Positions 27,739 to 38,154 of a stretch of DNA of 64,000 nucleotides are shown in pieces (positions within the stretch are counted from its first letter, which is position 1; each line of letters starts with the position of its first letter). The notes under the pieces are model-generated. The model was given only the letters and a program-made list of their open reading frames with translations, ran no database searches and had not been told where the DNA came from. Origin of the DNA: Vibrio amylolyticus. Its GTDB lineage: Bacteria; Pseudomonadota; Gammaproteobacteria; Enterobacterales; Vibrionaceae. Location of the stretch: contig NZ_JAJHVV010000005.1 of assembly GCF_023145695.1 (NCBI RefSeq), positions 186,001 to 250,000 of the forward strand. Reading direction: 5' to 3'. The translations under genes were made by a program, and so were the position numbers.

Positions 27739-28806
27739 ATGAAAAAAATACTACTAGCGTTTCTCAGTGCCATTTTGCTTGCCGCATGCAGTGAAGACGA
27801 TGGCAAGATTTACGTAGGAGAGCACAATTACTACGTGATGGCTCCCAGTGAAGTGAGCGAACAGAAAGGTACGTTTGATTACCAAGAGAAGCTGTTTCCG
27901 CGCTACTACATTTATCGTGCCGACGAGTGGCCGCGAGAAGACTTAAGCGATGTCAGTTCTTATGATTTACCGCGCATTCAGTTCTACTGGGCCAATATGT
28001 CAGATAAAAGCCACCCGATGTACTCTGATTATGAGCGGAGAGCAAAAATTTGGAGTATGAAAACGGACGGTACAGATCTACGCCTTGTTGTTGAAGACCC
28101 GTTGATAGGTCTAACAGGTAAAGGGAAAATGGTTCGTTCACCAAACAACCGTTACTTGGCTTACTCAAGAGCAGTAGATGGTGAAGCCGTTTATGATCTA
28201 GAAACAGGAGAAATACATAGTCTAACGAGTCGTAGAGGCCCTAATGGCTTTTTATGGGCAGAAGACAGCAGCTATTTGTACTATTTAGTCAGAGGTAGTC
28301 ACGGGCCAGCTACTTATAGATGGGATGCTGAGACGCATGAGAAAACTCCAGTTGATATCTCTATACGCGATACAGGAGTGATTATTGAAGGAATTAGGTA
28401 TAACGTATCTGATGTTGGAGTCGGTACATTTGATGAAAAAAGTAATGAACGTATATCTAGTATTCCTTGGCATGAAACTATAGAGAACTGGCGAGAAGCA
28501 CGTGCTGAGTATCGTTCGATAAGTCCGCTAGGAAAATATGCTTGGGTAGCTTCTAAGCAACACAGATTTTTTATTGATATAGAAAATCAAACAGCGGAAG
28601 TGAACAATAATTATATGCCCTACATACTTGGCCTCGATGGTCGATTTGCTACTGGTGTTCGTCACGCCATGGTAATGGATGTTCGAGACAACGAAACGAA
28701 ACAGGCGTGGAAGTGGCGTCCATTAGGTATGAATCGATCTCTAGAACAAAGTAGCCTTTACAACTCCTTAGCGAATGATGGCACCTGGTTTAAGGAGGTG
28801 GAGTAG
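27739..28806 (+). CDS. Lipoprotein with TolB/propeller-like repeats, cassette gene 2
   Basis: The 355-residue protein opens with a classic lipoprotein signal (KKILLAFLSAILLAACSED), giving a lipidated Cys17. The next residues, SED, do not fit the Asp+2 inner-membrane retention rule well, so either membrane is possible. The body contains repeated strand units of the TolB/WD type: AKIWSMKTDGTDLRLVVEDP, SPNNRYLAYSRAVDGEAVYDLETGE, LWAEDSSYLYYLVRG, TYRWDAETHEK. This suggests a beta-propeller facing the periplasm. An AGGTTAG-like site precedes the ATG. Its stop overlaps the GTG of the next gene by one base, so the two are translationally coupled. A periplasmic binding protein coupled to a large OmpA-domain protein fits an immunity or assembly partner, but no family match is claimed. 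Confidence 0.8.
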   Translation: MKKILLAFLSAILLAACSEDDGKIYVGEHNYYVMAPSEVSEQKGTFDYQEKLFPRYYIYRADEWPREDLSDVSSYDLPRIQFYWANMSDKSHPMYSDYERRAKIWSMKTDGTDLRLVVEDPLIGLTGKGKMVRSPNNRYLAYSRAVDGEAVYDLETGEIHSLTSRRGPNGFLWAEDSSYLYYLVRGSHGPATYRWDAETHEKTPVDISIRDTGVIIEGIRYNVSDVGVGTFDEKSNERISSIPWHETIENWREARAEYRSISPLGKYAWVASKQHRFFIDIENQTAEVNNNYMPYILGLDGRFATGVRHAMVMDVRDNETKQAWKWRPLGMNRSLEQSSLYNSLANDGTWFKEVE

Positions 28807-31800
28807 TGACTTGTTACGTATCTGAAGAATATTACCTGTTTGGAGTTCATTATGATTCTAATGTACAAGGCGATGATACTGATTTTGTACAATGGAACAT
28901 AACTGAAGACCTTACGAGCTCTGAGAACGTGGAGGTTCTAAAAGAAAAGGTTCGTCCAATACCCCTCACTCCAATTATGATTGACGCCTTTGTAGAAAGT
29001 GGCGACCCACAGCTATGGGGCAGTGATAAGTTTGGCAAGTTAAAAGAAATCTCTTTAGGTAAGCCCGACTCATTGTGCGCGGTATTTAATGGTACCGACC
29101 AAGAGAGTAGCGATTTGGAAAATGTAGTGTTACGCCACAGTGCGCGCAAAGAGCGAATCCACCCCGATGAAAGCCTGCAGCTGACGATTCCGCCCTTGAA
29201 CTTACTTGCCCAAATGGTTGGTGAACCAGACAGCGGAGAGGGTGCGAGCGATAACAAAACGTTGGCAGAAAATCTTGCTTCTTTCACTAAGGCAGTTAAT
29301 GAAGATTTTACTGGTAAAGACAGTACATTTAAATTGACTCAAATATTGCCTAGCCAGCTTGCGAAGTATGATGAGGAAGAGTCGTTAACCGAAGAACAAC
29401 AAGAGTACAATCAGTGGCGTGAACAAAAAATAGAACAGGGCAAGCCGTTAAAAGGCTTTATGATGCCCTACATGCATTCTGTGGCGGTTGTGTTTAGTGA
29501 CCCACTTTATGCAGGTGCTAAAGTCACACTGATTAAAACTATGGGTGCATCTGATCCGAGTATTGATAATTCCCCTGTTTATGAAGTTTTATCTGAAGCG
29601 ATGGTTTCAGCTCCAGTGATAGATGAAACTCAAAACGCCTTGCCAATTGCGATGTTCAATTTAGATTCCAATTTGGTTGATGATGGCTTTTACCTTATTC
29701 AAGTCGAATTTTGGGAAGAGGATTATAAAAAGTTCTATCAAGACCAATACAAAGTAGATGTAGAGCTACCTCAGAGTGTGATACACGCCAATGTGAATTA
29801 CTCCATGGTAGCGAAAGATGGCGACTCTACCCCGCAACGACTATATCGCTATGAACTGCACGAGAAACTTCAGTTTAAACCCGCCCCAGGTATTGGCAAG
29901 ATTGCTTGTGTTTGTGGCGACATGGTTTCCCTTGAAGAGACACTGATTCAACAGTTTCCAGAAAAACATCCAAGTTACGCTGATTTTGCCACCAAAGGGC
30001 TCACTGACCAAAATGCTGTTAAACCGGGCTTAGCGGCTATGTCTCTCACTGGCACTTTGATGAAAACGGCAGAATCGGTGATGGGCGATTTTGTGACGTT
30101 AAATGGCCCGAATATTCCAGGTTCAACCAGTGAACTCGCAGAAACTATAGGCCTTGCATTATGGGAAAGCTCAGATAAAAGTGAAATCCCTTCGTTTGTG
30201 ATGAGTGGCTTGGCACTGGCATCTGCACTTTCCGCGTCTAAAGAGTCACTAAAGCAGTTTAACGATGCGAAGATACTGGCTAGCAGAGGCATCAGTGCTG
30301 CTGATTCGGCTAAGCTGATTTTTAAAAACAACGTTCTGGATATGGATTATTTTAGGCGCTTACACGGAATGGGGGAGCTGGCAGAAGGTCAAAGCCAAGT
30401 TTCACGCACAATGGGTAGGATGTCGGAGTCTTGGTATCGGGGCGATCTCAGTAAACGTTTTAAGGCCATGGAAACTGCGCAAAGTGCGTATGAAATGTAC
30501 CAAGACTACAAAGGTTACACCGGAGCCATTGAAGATGCGGAGTCAGCTTTCGTTCAATTAGAAAACATGGCCGAGCAGTATTTGCAGCATCTGACTTACG
30601 TCCAAAAGTACGACAATGTGGACGAATGGGAACATCAGGCTAAGGAAGTCACTGAAGCTCTTGGCGAAGGGGCCACTGTACTTGTAGACCAGCAAGGCGT
30701 CGCCATCAGTCTCTATTTTCAGTTTAATTCTGCTGAAAAAGAAAATCAGATCGAAGTAACAAACACTAATTTCGAAGCCATTTGCGAAAGCTTGTGCCAG
30801 TTCCTAGAAGATAACCTTGATTACCAAGTTGTGATTGAAGGCTTTGCGGGGCTGATTGGCACGGCAGAAGCCAATATGCGGGTGTCTGAGGCAAGAGTGA
30901 ACTTTGTTAGTGACCACATTCTAAAAAATGCTAGTGATGAGTCTGCGCTAACATCGAGAATCACTACACATGCGTATGGTAAGTCTCAATTAGTCAAAGG
31001 GAGTGAAGAGAACTATTCGGATCACAATGATCGCTCTGACAGTGCTGAGCAAGCCATGGACCGCCGAGCAGATATTCGCTTAGTGATACCAAACTATAAA
31101 GTTGCTCTACCGCCGAGCCGAACCGGTGCAATGAAGCTAGAGAGCATTCACCAGATCTGGCAATCTCATTGCATTGAAGCGAACGACGCCAAGAACAAGA
31201 TGATCATGTCGACTATCGACGTGCTTTGCGGTATGGCATTGTTTACGCCCGCAGCTCCCTATGCAGCTATGTACTTTATGGGCAAAGACAGTGGTTCTCT
31301 CATGACGAGCGCCGCAGACTTTATGGACGATCTCCATGGCAATAAGATCTTTGAAGAGATCAAGGAAAAGTTTGCGAACAAACATGACTTAGTTGTTCTG
31401 GGCCGCATTAATAAAGTGTTGCTGGAAAAATATGAATTTGTGAACGTTGATATTGAAGCTAAAGCACTCAGTGCAGAAGAAGCCGCGCAGCATTTGAAAA
31501 GCAGCTTAACTAGAAATGAGTTAATCAAGCGTTTCATTTTAAGGGCGTATGCGCTTAACTGCTTAACGGAGCTGCTGGCAACAATATCGGTGAAATCGAG
31601 TTCAGTATTCTCGCGTGATTTGGAATCGCAGGTTAAGAAGTACAAAGTGAAAGAGTTTATTGAAACGTATGTCATGTCGGAAGATTGGGACATGCCATTG
31701 TACTCGGGTTATTCTTTAGCTCAGTCTTGGGTGAATAGAATTGAGCAGTCATCAGCGATGAGCTACTGGGGTATCTCTGGCTACGAGTATTTGGGTAAGA

Positions 31801-33551
31801 AGATTCAAGGCGGTATTTTTAACAGCGGCTTCCCAGTTCAAACTCAGCTTTATCTAGATAGCAAGTTCGAAAACCCACTGGTTCAGTTTGCCCGTGACTT
31901 TGATATTACTAAGCAAAATGTTAATAAAGACGATATCGGATTTTCTCGTCTACTTGTTTGGAATACGGGTACGAAAGAATGGCAGCCCTACAAAGAGCTA
32001 CTTGATTCTGGTAACAGAATCATCTCTCCGCTTACCCGAGTTAAGCTACAGATCATATTGAAAAAAAATGCGTCTGACAAATCCAAGTCCCTATTCTTCC
32101 AAACCCTGAAATATCGAGCAATTGCCTCGTGGGGGGATGCACACGGGCCAGAATTTGAAACTCTGTTTATGAAGAAAAGTAAGTCAGATTTCGCGGTCGA
32201 TCCTGATAGTGCAATTTCTGATTATTTTGACAAACAGTACGCTGAAGAAATAAAAAATGGCGGTGATTCGAAGTATTTAATGGGTTGTGAGTTTGAACCT
32301 AGCTACTGGTTTGGTAGGCACGAAATTCAGGGTGTGAAACCTCTGTTTCCAAAAGATGCGTTGGACTCCATATTCCTAGGGTTCAAAAGTCGTTTTTCAG
32401 ACAAGTCAGTTTTCGAGTTATGGCTTGAAGAGCAACATCATAGAGACATGGACTATAAGTTTAGGCTGGGTAATGTGGATATTGAAATCGCTAAAGTCAA
32501 CCAACAACGCCGAGTGCATGGCGATAACAATACTGTTGAAGTCATCGTTCCATCAAGTGTTTTCAGTGTAGGGGTCGACAGTAAACCACATGCTCAAATG
32601 ACATACACTGGCCAGCATAATCAACAGCTGCGTCTCTCTGCTGAAGATTTAATGATTGAGGACTTTGTCCGAAGTACCTCTTCTTCAATGGCAGACAATA
32701 CCTCGTTACTTCTAACTGGAAATGTCATTACGGTTGCTGCGTTTGAGTTAGCGGGTAAGCGCCGTTTCTTATCGGAAAGCAATCGAATCGAATCCGCGTT
32801 TAACTTTAATTGGGCAACTAATAAAAAAGAAAGCGTGTATATCGCAATACTGGCTGATGAAATTAATGTCGAAGCATACAGCAAGATGTCGCTCGACACG
32901 GATTCGGTCCAAATGCAGATGCAGCTTTCCGATACTGGCCCTATTTTCCATACCAAAATGCATAATTTTGGACGTGTTGAAACGAATGAGAAGACCGAGT
33001 ACAAACAGGATAGAGAGGGAAGTTTAACTTCAACTAATACTTACCATTTGGAGTTAAGCGAGACTATCAGCAATGGTGAGGATGATGCTTCTAAGAGTGA
33101 GTTTGTTCAACAAGCTTTACAACACATCAATGAGAATCTCTCAGACTATGTAGGTAATTTAAAAGGTGGGAAGCCCAAAGCTATTTACGTCATGAAATTT
33201 GAGCTTGACTACATTGCACCAACGGGGCAGAAAGTAGTTGGTTTGAGGCCATTTGGTAAGGCGGATGAGTTCCGTACGCATCTCTTTGTTTCGACATTGA
33301 GGCAAGCTGGTTTAGTGAAACATTATGAAGTGCCATCCAGCAAATTGTTGGCTCCGGCTATTAATGATTTAGCATCTGAAAAAAATCCTTGGTCAGGCAA
33401 TACGGATTTGGGCTCTGCCGATGATCCAAGTGCAGCGCAGTATTGGAACACACTTACGAAAGAGCAAAGAATCGAACATCTCAAAGAGTGGTTGACCAAG
33501 CATTCACACTCGCGTGGCGCACCAAGTTTGGAGTTAAAACAACTTGATTAA
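28806..33551 (+). CDS. 1581-residue protein with central OmpA-type domain, cassette gene 3
   Basis: The whole protein is not a family I recognise. It lacks a signal peptide. Residues about 634-760 form an OmpA-like peptidoglycan-binding domain: strand ISLYFQFNSAEKEN, then VVIEGFAGLIGTAEANMRVSEARVNFV, and a closing MDRRADIRLVI with the conserved Asp/Arg. Hydrophobic segments lie near 460-478 and 799-825 (a Met/Ala-rich stretch starting KMIMSTIDVLCGMALF). They could be membrane-inserting helices. The N-terminal 350 residues are beta-rich and the last 700 residues are mixed. GTG at 28806 is supported by AAGGAGGTG seven bases upstream and by the one-base overlap with the lipoprotein stop. A large protein without signal peptide but with a periplasm-specific binding domain, next to a T6SS, is the profile of a T6SS cell-envelope effector. 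No MIX motif was found. A strong bidirectional terminator follows. Confidence 0.85.
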   Translation: MTCYVSEEYYLFGVHYDSNVQGDDTDFVQWNITEDLTSSENVEVLKEKVRPIPLTPIMIDAFVESGDPQLWGSDKFGKLKEISLGKPDSLCAVFNGTDQESSDLENVVLRHSARKERIHPDESLQLTIPPLNLLAQMVGEPDSGEGASDNKTLAENLASFTKAVNEDFTGKDSTFKLTQILPSQLAKYDEEESLTEEQQEYNQWREQKIEQGKPLKGFMMPYMHSVAVVFSDPLYAGAKVTLIKTMGASDPSIDNSPVYEVLSEAMVSAPVIDETQNALPIAMFNLDSNLVDDGFYLIQVEFWEEDYKKFYQDQYKVDVELPQSVIHANVNYSMVAKDGDSTPQRLYRYELHEKLQFKPAPGIGKIACVCGDMVSLEETLIQQFPEKHPSYADFATKGLTDQNAVKPGLAAMSLTGTLMKTAESVMGDFVTLNGPNIPGSTSELAETIGLALWESSDKSEIPSFVMSGLALASALSASKESLKQFNDAKILASRGISAADSAKLIFKNNVLDMDYFRRLHGMGELAEGQSQVSRTMGRMSESWYRGDLSKRFKAMETAQSAYEMYQDYKGYTGAIEDAESAFVQLENMAEQYLQHLTYVQKYDNVDEWEHQAKEVTEALGEGATVLVDQQGVAISLYFQFNSAEKENQIEVTNTNFEAICESLCQFLEDNLDYQVVIEGFAGLIGTAEANMRVSEARVNFVSDHILKNASDESALTSRITTHAYGKSQLVKGSEENYSDHNDRSDSAEQAMDRRADIRLVIPNYKVALPPSRTGAMKLESIHQIWQSHCIEANDAKNKMIMSTIDVLCGMALFTPAAPYAAMYFMGKDSGSLMTSAADFMDDLHGNKIFEEIKEKFANKHDLVVLGRINKVLLEKYEFVNVDIEAKALSAEEAAQHLKSSLTRNELIKRFILRAYALNCLTELLATISVKSSSVFSRDLESQVKKYKVKEFIETYVMSEDWDMPLYSGYSLAQSWVNRIEQSSAMSYWGISGYEYLGKKIQGGIFNSGFPVQTQLYLDSKFENPLVQFARDFDITKQNVNKDDIGFSRLLVWNTGTKEWQPYKELLDSGNRIISPLTRVKLQIILKKNASDKSKSLFFQTLKYRAIASWGDAHGPEFETLFMKKSKSDFAVDPDSAISDYFDKQYAEEIKNGGDSKYLMGCEFEPSYWFGRHEIQGVKPLFPKDALDSIFLGFKSRFSDKSVFELWLEEQHHRDMDYKFRLGNVDIEIAKVNQQRRVHGDNNTVEVIVPSSVFSVGVDSKPHAQMTYTGQHNQQLRLSAEDLMIEDFVRSTSSSMADNTSLLLTGNVITVAAFELAGKRRFLSESNRIESAFNFNWATNKKESVYIAILADEINVEAYSKMSLDTDSVQMQMQLSDTGPIFHTKMHNFGRVETNEKTEYKQDREGSLTSTNTYHLELSETISNGEDDASKSEFVQQALQHINENLSDYVGNLKGGKPKAIYVMKFELDYIAPTGQKVVGLRPFGKADEFRTHLFVSTLRQAGLVKHYEVPSSKLLAPAINDLASEKNPWSGNTDLGSADDPSAAQYWNTLTKEQRIEHLKEWLTKHSHSRGAPSLELKQLD
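30700..31090 (+). other. OmpA-like peptidoglycan-binding domain within the 1581-residue protein
   Basis: The segment matches the OmpA C-terminal pattern: an initial beta strand, GxAGxIGTAEANMRVSEARVxxV as the helix that holds the conserved Asn/Ser/Arg, and DRRADIRL as the closing Arg-containing strand. The position in the middle of a protein with no export signal is unusual for the domain, which normally ends outer-membrane or motor proteins. Confidence 0.75.
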
Positions 33552-33571
33552 AACACTTGGAAAGTAGTTAT

Positions 33572-33610
33572 AAAAAATCCCCTAACTCAATGAGCTAGGG
33601 GATTTTTTTT
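33572..33610. terminator. Bidirectional terminator between the cassette and vasH
   Basis: An A6 run, TCCCCTA stem, inner CTCA/TGAG stem, TAGGGGA stem and T8 run give a hairpin with a T tract on both strands. It sits between the convergent 1581-residue gene (+) and vasH (-) and can serve both. Confidence 0.9.
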
Positions 33611-33645
33611 ATGGTTGATTCAAAGGCCGATAACGTAATTACGTA

Positions 33646-35328
33646 CTAATCCACCGCATTTATCTCGTACTTACGCATCTTATGGTTAAGGGTACTAAGC
33701 GGAAGAGAGAGTTGCTCTGCGGCTTTTTTAGTATGCCAATTGCACGCGGTTAAACAGTCGAGTATAACGTTCTTTTCATATTGCCCAACGGTCTCTTTCA
33801 GCCCTGCATTTTTAATATCATTCGCTCCGTTTTTCCCTGTAGCGATTGATTTTGTTTGAACCGTATCTCCAATGCTAGCGTTATGAAGCTCTTGATGGGT
33901 TGTAGTTGACTGTATCCCATCGGTTGAGAAGCCGTTGTTAGTGCTATCGTTTAGAAACTCACTATCACCAAACTCAATAGCGGAAATGACTTCTAAATCA
34001 GAGAGCAACAAAGAACGTTCTACAATGTTCTTTAGCTCACGAACGTTGCCCGGGTAAGGGTAGTCGAGTAATTCTTTTCTTACTTTTGCAGTAAACCCTG
34101 GCGCTTGAGAAAGCCCTAAGCTGAGTGCACTTTGAGAAATGAAATGTTCGGCCAAAGGTAGAATATCATCTTCTCTTTCTCTAAGTGGTGGCAGGGTAAT
34201 AGGGAAGACGTTTAATCGATAGAACAAATCGGCACGAAAACTTCCGTCTTTGATCTTTTGAGTCAGGTTACAGTGGGTAGCGGCGATTACACGAACGTCA
34301 ATGTCTATCTCTTTGTTCGCGCCAATTGGCCTGAGTTTACGTTCTTGCAATACACGCAGAAGCTTTGCTTGTAGCAGTAAAGGCATATCCCCAATTTCAT
34401 CTAGAAATAGAGTGCCTCCGTTCGCCGCTTCAAATAGCCCAACCTTGTCCCTGTCTGCGCCAGTAAATGATCCTTTTTTATGGCCAAACAATTCAGATTC
34501 CAAAAGCTGTTCTGGAATGGCCGCACAGTTCTGAACAATTAAGGCTTTATCAGCGCGATTGGAGTTGTCATGAATGTACTTCGCAATGACTTCTTTACCC
34601 GATCCTGTCTCACCTCGAAGTAGGACATCAACAGGCAGCGAAAGAACGCGGTCTAACCGTTGTAAAACATCGGTCATCGCTTTACTTTCTGCAATCGGCC
34701 CTTGGTATCTCTTTGTAGTGCGTTTTTTTAACTGTGAGTTTTCGCGTGCTAACGCTTGATTGTCGGCAGTTAAGTTTTTAATCACTTGCCCGTACTCTTC
34801 TAACCAAACCGCTTGGCGAATTGAACTTGCGGCCATTCGGCAAAACTCGGTTAGGGCCGTTTCGTTATCAATAACATTGAGATCAAGCAGCACCAATAGC
34901 CCAATGGTTTTGCCTGTGCAGTCGATTAAAGGCCATGCGAGTAGGTTAGTACTTTTCACCCCTAAGATCGTTTCACATTGATAAATGCCTTCACAATCGT
35001 ATCCGTTGTACTGGTATAGATCGTTCAGCAATACCACTTCACCATTATGAACGGCGAAATTAAAGGGGTCGGTTTCACTTGCGCTATCAAGTGCTAATGG
35101 TTTCCACGGGTGTGACGTTAATACCTTTTCGTTATGGTGAACTGTACTCGGTATTAACGCTTCTCCGGTTTGGTCTAACACATAGATAATGCCGTGTTTT
35201 GAGAAGGTCATTTGCCGAGCGGCAGTGAGCACCGCTTCAAAGGTTTGAGCAAGCTGACTGCGATCAGACAGTGACTGACTGATCGCGAGTAATGCATTGC
35301 TAAGTTCGTTATGACTAGCTGAACGCAT
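33646..35328 (-). CDS. vasH: VasH-type sigma-54-dependent transcriptional activator
   Basis: A 560-residue bacterial enhancer-binding protein that activates sigma-54 promoters of T6SS genes, classically hcp operons. Domains in order: a GAF-like sensor (about 15-190), a AAA+ ATPase (about 210-440) with Walker A GETGSGKE (Lys245), Walker B GGTLFLDEIGDMPLLLQAKL and arginine-finger region FRADLFYRLNVFPI, and a Fis-type helix-turn-helix at the end (NWHTKKAAEQLSLPLSTLNHKMRKY). The sigma-54-contacting loop reads GSFTGA (residues 286-291) rather than the usual GAFTGA. A variable linker of about 60 residues precedes the helix-turn-helix. The gene start overlaps the end of clpV by 14 bases, so both come from one - strand transcript. 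A well-formed sigma-54 promoter in front of hcp, 3 kb away, is the obvious target. Confidence 0.93.
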   Translation of the reverse strand: MRSASHNELSNALLAISQSLSDRSQLAQTFEAVLTAARQMTFSKHGIIYVLDQTGEALIPSTVHHNEKVLTSHPWKPLALDSASETDPFNFAVHNGEVVLLNDLYQYNGYDCEGIYQCETILGVKSTNLLAWPLIDCTGKTIGLLVLLDLNVIDNETALTEFCRMAASSIRQAVWLEEYGQVIKNLTADNQALARENSQLKKRTTKRYQGPIAESKAMTDVLQRLDRVLSLPVDVLLRGETGSGKEVIAKYIHDNSNRADKALIVQNCAAIPEQLLESELFGHKKGSFTGADRDKVGLFEAANGGTLFLDEIGDMPLLLQAKLLRVLQERKLRPIGANKEIDIDVRVIAATHCNLTQKIKDGSFRADLFYRLNVFPITLPPLREREDDILPLAEHFISQSALSLGLSQAPGFTAKVRKELLDYPYPGNVRELKNIVERSLLLSDLEVISAIEFGDSEFLNDSTNNGFSTDGIQSTTTHQELHNASIGDTVQTKSIATGKNGANDIKNAGLKETVGQYEKNVILDCLTACNWHTKKAAEQLSLPLSTLNHKMRKYEINAVD

Positions 35329-38026
35329 AGCTTAATGTTCCCTGCTCATCAACAGACACGTTGATTTGACTATGGCTTTCGTCTTTATCGTGTACCAATA
35401 GTTGAGTTGATAACTGGGGAAGGAGTTGTCGGTTAATCACAGCATCAATATTTCGTGCGCCCGTTTCAGCGAGTCGACAGTTGCCTAAGACAAACTCAAC
35501 CAAAGCATCATCGTATTTGAGTACTAGCTTATGATTGCTTTCCAGACGCTGAGACACCTTAGACAACTTATGGTGAATGATTTCCGTCATCGCTTGATCA
35601 TTCAAAGGTACAAACGGGAGCACTGACATACGTGCCAACAATGCTGGTTTAAAATGATTGTTAAGCGTTGGTCGGATAGCCTCTGCAATTACACCAGTAT
35701 CAAGCTCTTTAGACTGATTTACTAAAGATTCAATTTCGTGCGTTGCAAGGTTACTGGTCATAATGATGAGTGTGTTTTTGAAATCAATAGTACGACCTTC
35801 ACCATCATTAAGTGTTCCTTTATCAAATACTTGGTAGAACAAGTTTAATACTTCAGGGTCGGCTTTTTCGACTTCATCAAGCAATACCACGGAATAAGGG
35901 CGTTGACGCACCGCTTCGGTTAACATACCGCCTTCACCATAACCCACGTACCCAGGAGGAGAGCCAATTAGGCGTGATACTGTGTGTTTCTCTTGGAATT
36001 CAGACATGTTAATGGTCGTCATAAAGCGTTCACCACCAAACAATTGATCCGCAATCGCGCGAGCCGCTTCTGTTTTACCAACACCGCTTGGGCCAACTAA
36101 TAAGAAAACACCTGTTGGCGCATCAGGGTTGCCTAAGCCAGCTTTTGCAGTCTGAATACCTTCTGATAATGCATGCATTGCAAACTCTTGGCCTTTGATG
36201 CTTTCCGTCAGGCTATCTTTTAGTCTTAAAGTGGTTGCGGCTTCGTCTTGGAGGACTTTACCCATTGGAATTCCCGTCCAATCTGCAATAACGTGGCTTA
36301 CTTCATCAGGGCCAACCTCGAAGTGTACAAGCGGGTTGTCTTGGCGAATTGCGTCCAACTGTTCTTGGCAAGACGCGATTGCAATGCGGACTGATTCTTC
36401 ATCCAGTTCAGAGTAAGATGATGGTTCAGTCTCAGTATCGTCGATTAAGTCAGCATCTGAATCTTTGTCATTGGCGTTTTCAGTCGAGTTTTGCGAGTCG
36501 GCATGTTCATCATCCGAGACCAATTGATGTAATCGCGCACGCAACGCGATCATTTCATCGATTTGAGTTTTCTCTTCCTGCCACTGCTTTTCTAGAATGG
36601 AAAGCTCACTTTTTGTTTCTTCCATTGCAGAGATAAGGTCAGGAATGGTGGCGACGCTGTGTTTGTCACCCGTTTGCTGAAGCTCATCACGTTGAAGCGC
36701 TTTTAATTCACGATCTTGAGCGGCTAACTGCTGTTGAAGCGTTTCTACAGACGCAGGAACAGCATTCAAACTAATGTTGACTCGTGCACACGCAGTATCA
36801 AGAACATCGATCGCTTTATCAGGGAGCTGGCGTCCTGAAATATAACGTGCAGAAAGCATTGCTGCTGTCGTAATCGCATCATCCCTTACATAAACCTTAT
36901 GTGACTTTTCGTACACTGGGCATAGGCCACGAATGATAAGAGCGGCTTGTTCTGGTGACGGCTCATCAAGTTTCACTAACTGGAATCGGCGAGCGAGTGC
37001 AGGATCTTTTTCAAAATACTTTTTGTATTCCGACCACGTTGTTGCGGCTATCGTTTTCACTTCACCACGAGCTAAGGCTGGCTTAAGCAGGTTTGCTGCG
37101 TCACTGCCACCGGCTTGATTACCACCACCAACGAGTGTATGCGCTTCATCTATAAATAAAATAATTGGAGTCGGAGAGTTTTTTACTTCCTCGAGTACGC
37201 CATTTAAACGCTTTTCAAATTCACCTTTTACACTTGCACCTGCTTGTAATAGCCCCATGTCTAAGCCGTAGAGTTCAACACCCTTTAGGTTATCTGGCAC
37301 TTCACCCTGAACGATTTTTAGTGCAAGCCCTTCAACAACGGCTGTTTTACCAACACCCGGCTCACCAACAGCAATTGGATTGTTTTTACGACGACGGGCT
37401 AAAATATCAACGATCTGTCTAATCTCTTTATCACGGCAAAACACCGGGTCAATTTCACCGTTGCGAGCTTTACCAGTGAAGTCGGTTGTGAACTGGCTAA
37501 GTGCGGAGCCTTCTTCTCTTGCTTCAGTCTTTTCTGATGACGCGACTTGGTTTTCAATGGAGTAATTCGTTAATTCAGCAAAGTTGCGCTTTAGGCTGTC
37601 AGGGTTGATGGCTTCTAATAACGTGGCGTAGCCGTGTTGTCCATAACGTAGAGGGTTACTCACTAATGTTAATAATAGAGAACCGGAACGAATGCTGGTT
37701 TGAGACAGATCTAAAGAAGAAACTAACCAACTTTCTTGTAACCACTCAATAAGAAGTGATGAAAACACGGGTTTGCTACCGTTACCTTTAGCCGACGTGT
37801 CTAACGTAGAGCGAATAGATTGGCGCAAAAGGTTTTCTGAGCAGTCAAAATGGCTTAATAACACATCAAAATCACTATTAGGACGCTCAAGTAGGCTTAA
37901 TAAATAGTGCTCAATTTGAACTTCGTTAGCGCGTTCAGAAACAGCGAGTGCGGCTGAATCTTCTAATGCAATCTTAGCAATAGGGTGTAGGCGCTGAATT
38001 AAAGAGGATAAGTTTATGTTTATCAT
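35315..38026 (-). CDS. clpV: T6SS AAA+ ATPase ClpV (TssH)
   Basis: ClpV disassembles the contracted TssB/TssC sheath so that subunits can be recycled. The 903-residue protein has the ClpB/Clp-N-type N domain (about 10-160), a first ATPase domain with Walker A GEPGVGKT (Lys227) and Walker [15 protein letters not shown], a middle coiled-coil region interrupted by an acidic insert ([19 protein letters not shown]), and a second ATPase domain with GPSGVGKT (Lys651) and [17 protein letters not shown]-terminal sequence [25 protein letters not shown] matches the sheath-binding groove type of ClpV rather than ClpB. It is the first gene of the - strand unit with vasH and diverges from hcp. No sigma-54 site was found for this strand, so clpV-vasH expression is probably from another sigma factor. 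Confidence 0.95.
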   Translation of the reverse strand: MININLSSLIQRLHPIAKIALEDSAALAVSERANEVQIEHYLLSLLERPNSDFDVLLSHFDCSENLLRQSIRSTLDTSAKGNGSKPVFSSLLIEWLQESWLVSSLDLSQTSIRSGSLLLTLVSNPLRYGQHGYATLLEAINPDSLKRNFAELTNYSIENQVASSEKTEAREEGSALSQFTTDFTGKARNGEIDPVFCRDKEIRQIVDILARRRKNNPIAVGEPGVGKTAVVEGLALKIVQGEVPDNLKGVELYGLDMGLLQAGASVKGEFEKRLNGVLEEVKNSPTPIILFIDEAHTLVGGGNQAGGSDAANLLKPALARGEVKTIAATTWSEYKKYFEKDPALARRFQLVKLDEPSPEQAALIIRGLCPVYEKSHKVYVRDDAITTAAMLSARYISGRQLPDKAIDVLDTACARVNISLNAVPASVETLQQQLAAQDRELKALQRDELQQTGDKHSVATIPDLISAMEETKSELSILEKQWQEEKTQIDEMIALRARLHQLVSDDEHADSQNSTENANDKDSDADLIDDTETEPSSYSELDEESVRIAIASCQEQLDAIRQDNPLVHFEVGPDEVSHVIADWTGIPMGKVLQDEAATTLRLKDSLTESIKGQEFAMHALSEGIQTAKAGLGNPDAPTGVFLLVGPSGVGKTEAARAIADQLFGGERFMTTINMSEFQEKHTVSRLIGSPPGYVGYGEGGMLTEAVRQRPYSVVLLDEVEKADPEVLNLFYQVFDKGTLNDGEGRTIDFKNTLIIMTSNLATHEIESLVNQSKELDTGVIAEAIRPTLNNHFKPALLARMSVLPFVPLNDQAMTEIIHHKLSKVSQRLESNHKLVLKYDDALVEFVLGNCRLAETGARNIDAVINRQLLPQLSTQLLVHDKDESHSQINVSVDEQGTLSYAFS

Positions 38027-38154
38027 TGAATGTCTTTATATATTAGTTAATGAAATTGGCATCATTATACTAAATATTGTACTCGCTTATTTTTAATCAG
38101 ATATTTTGACTATGATTTATTAGTGTTAATTTTAATGGCTAAGGTTATTTGTAA

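Noticed and set aside
28850..33004. Long antisense open frames within the 1581-residue gene
   Set aside because: They lie wholly inside the real gene, have no ribosome binding sites or family features, and look like shadows of its codon use.
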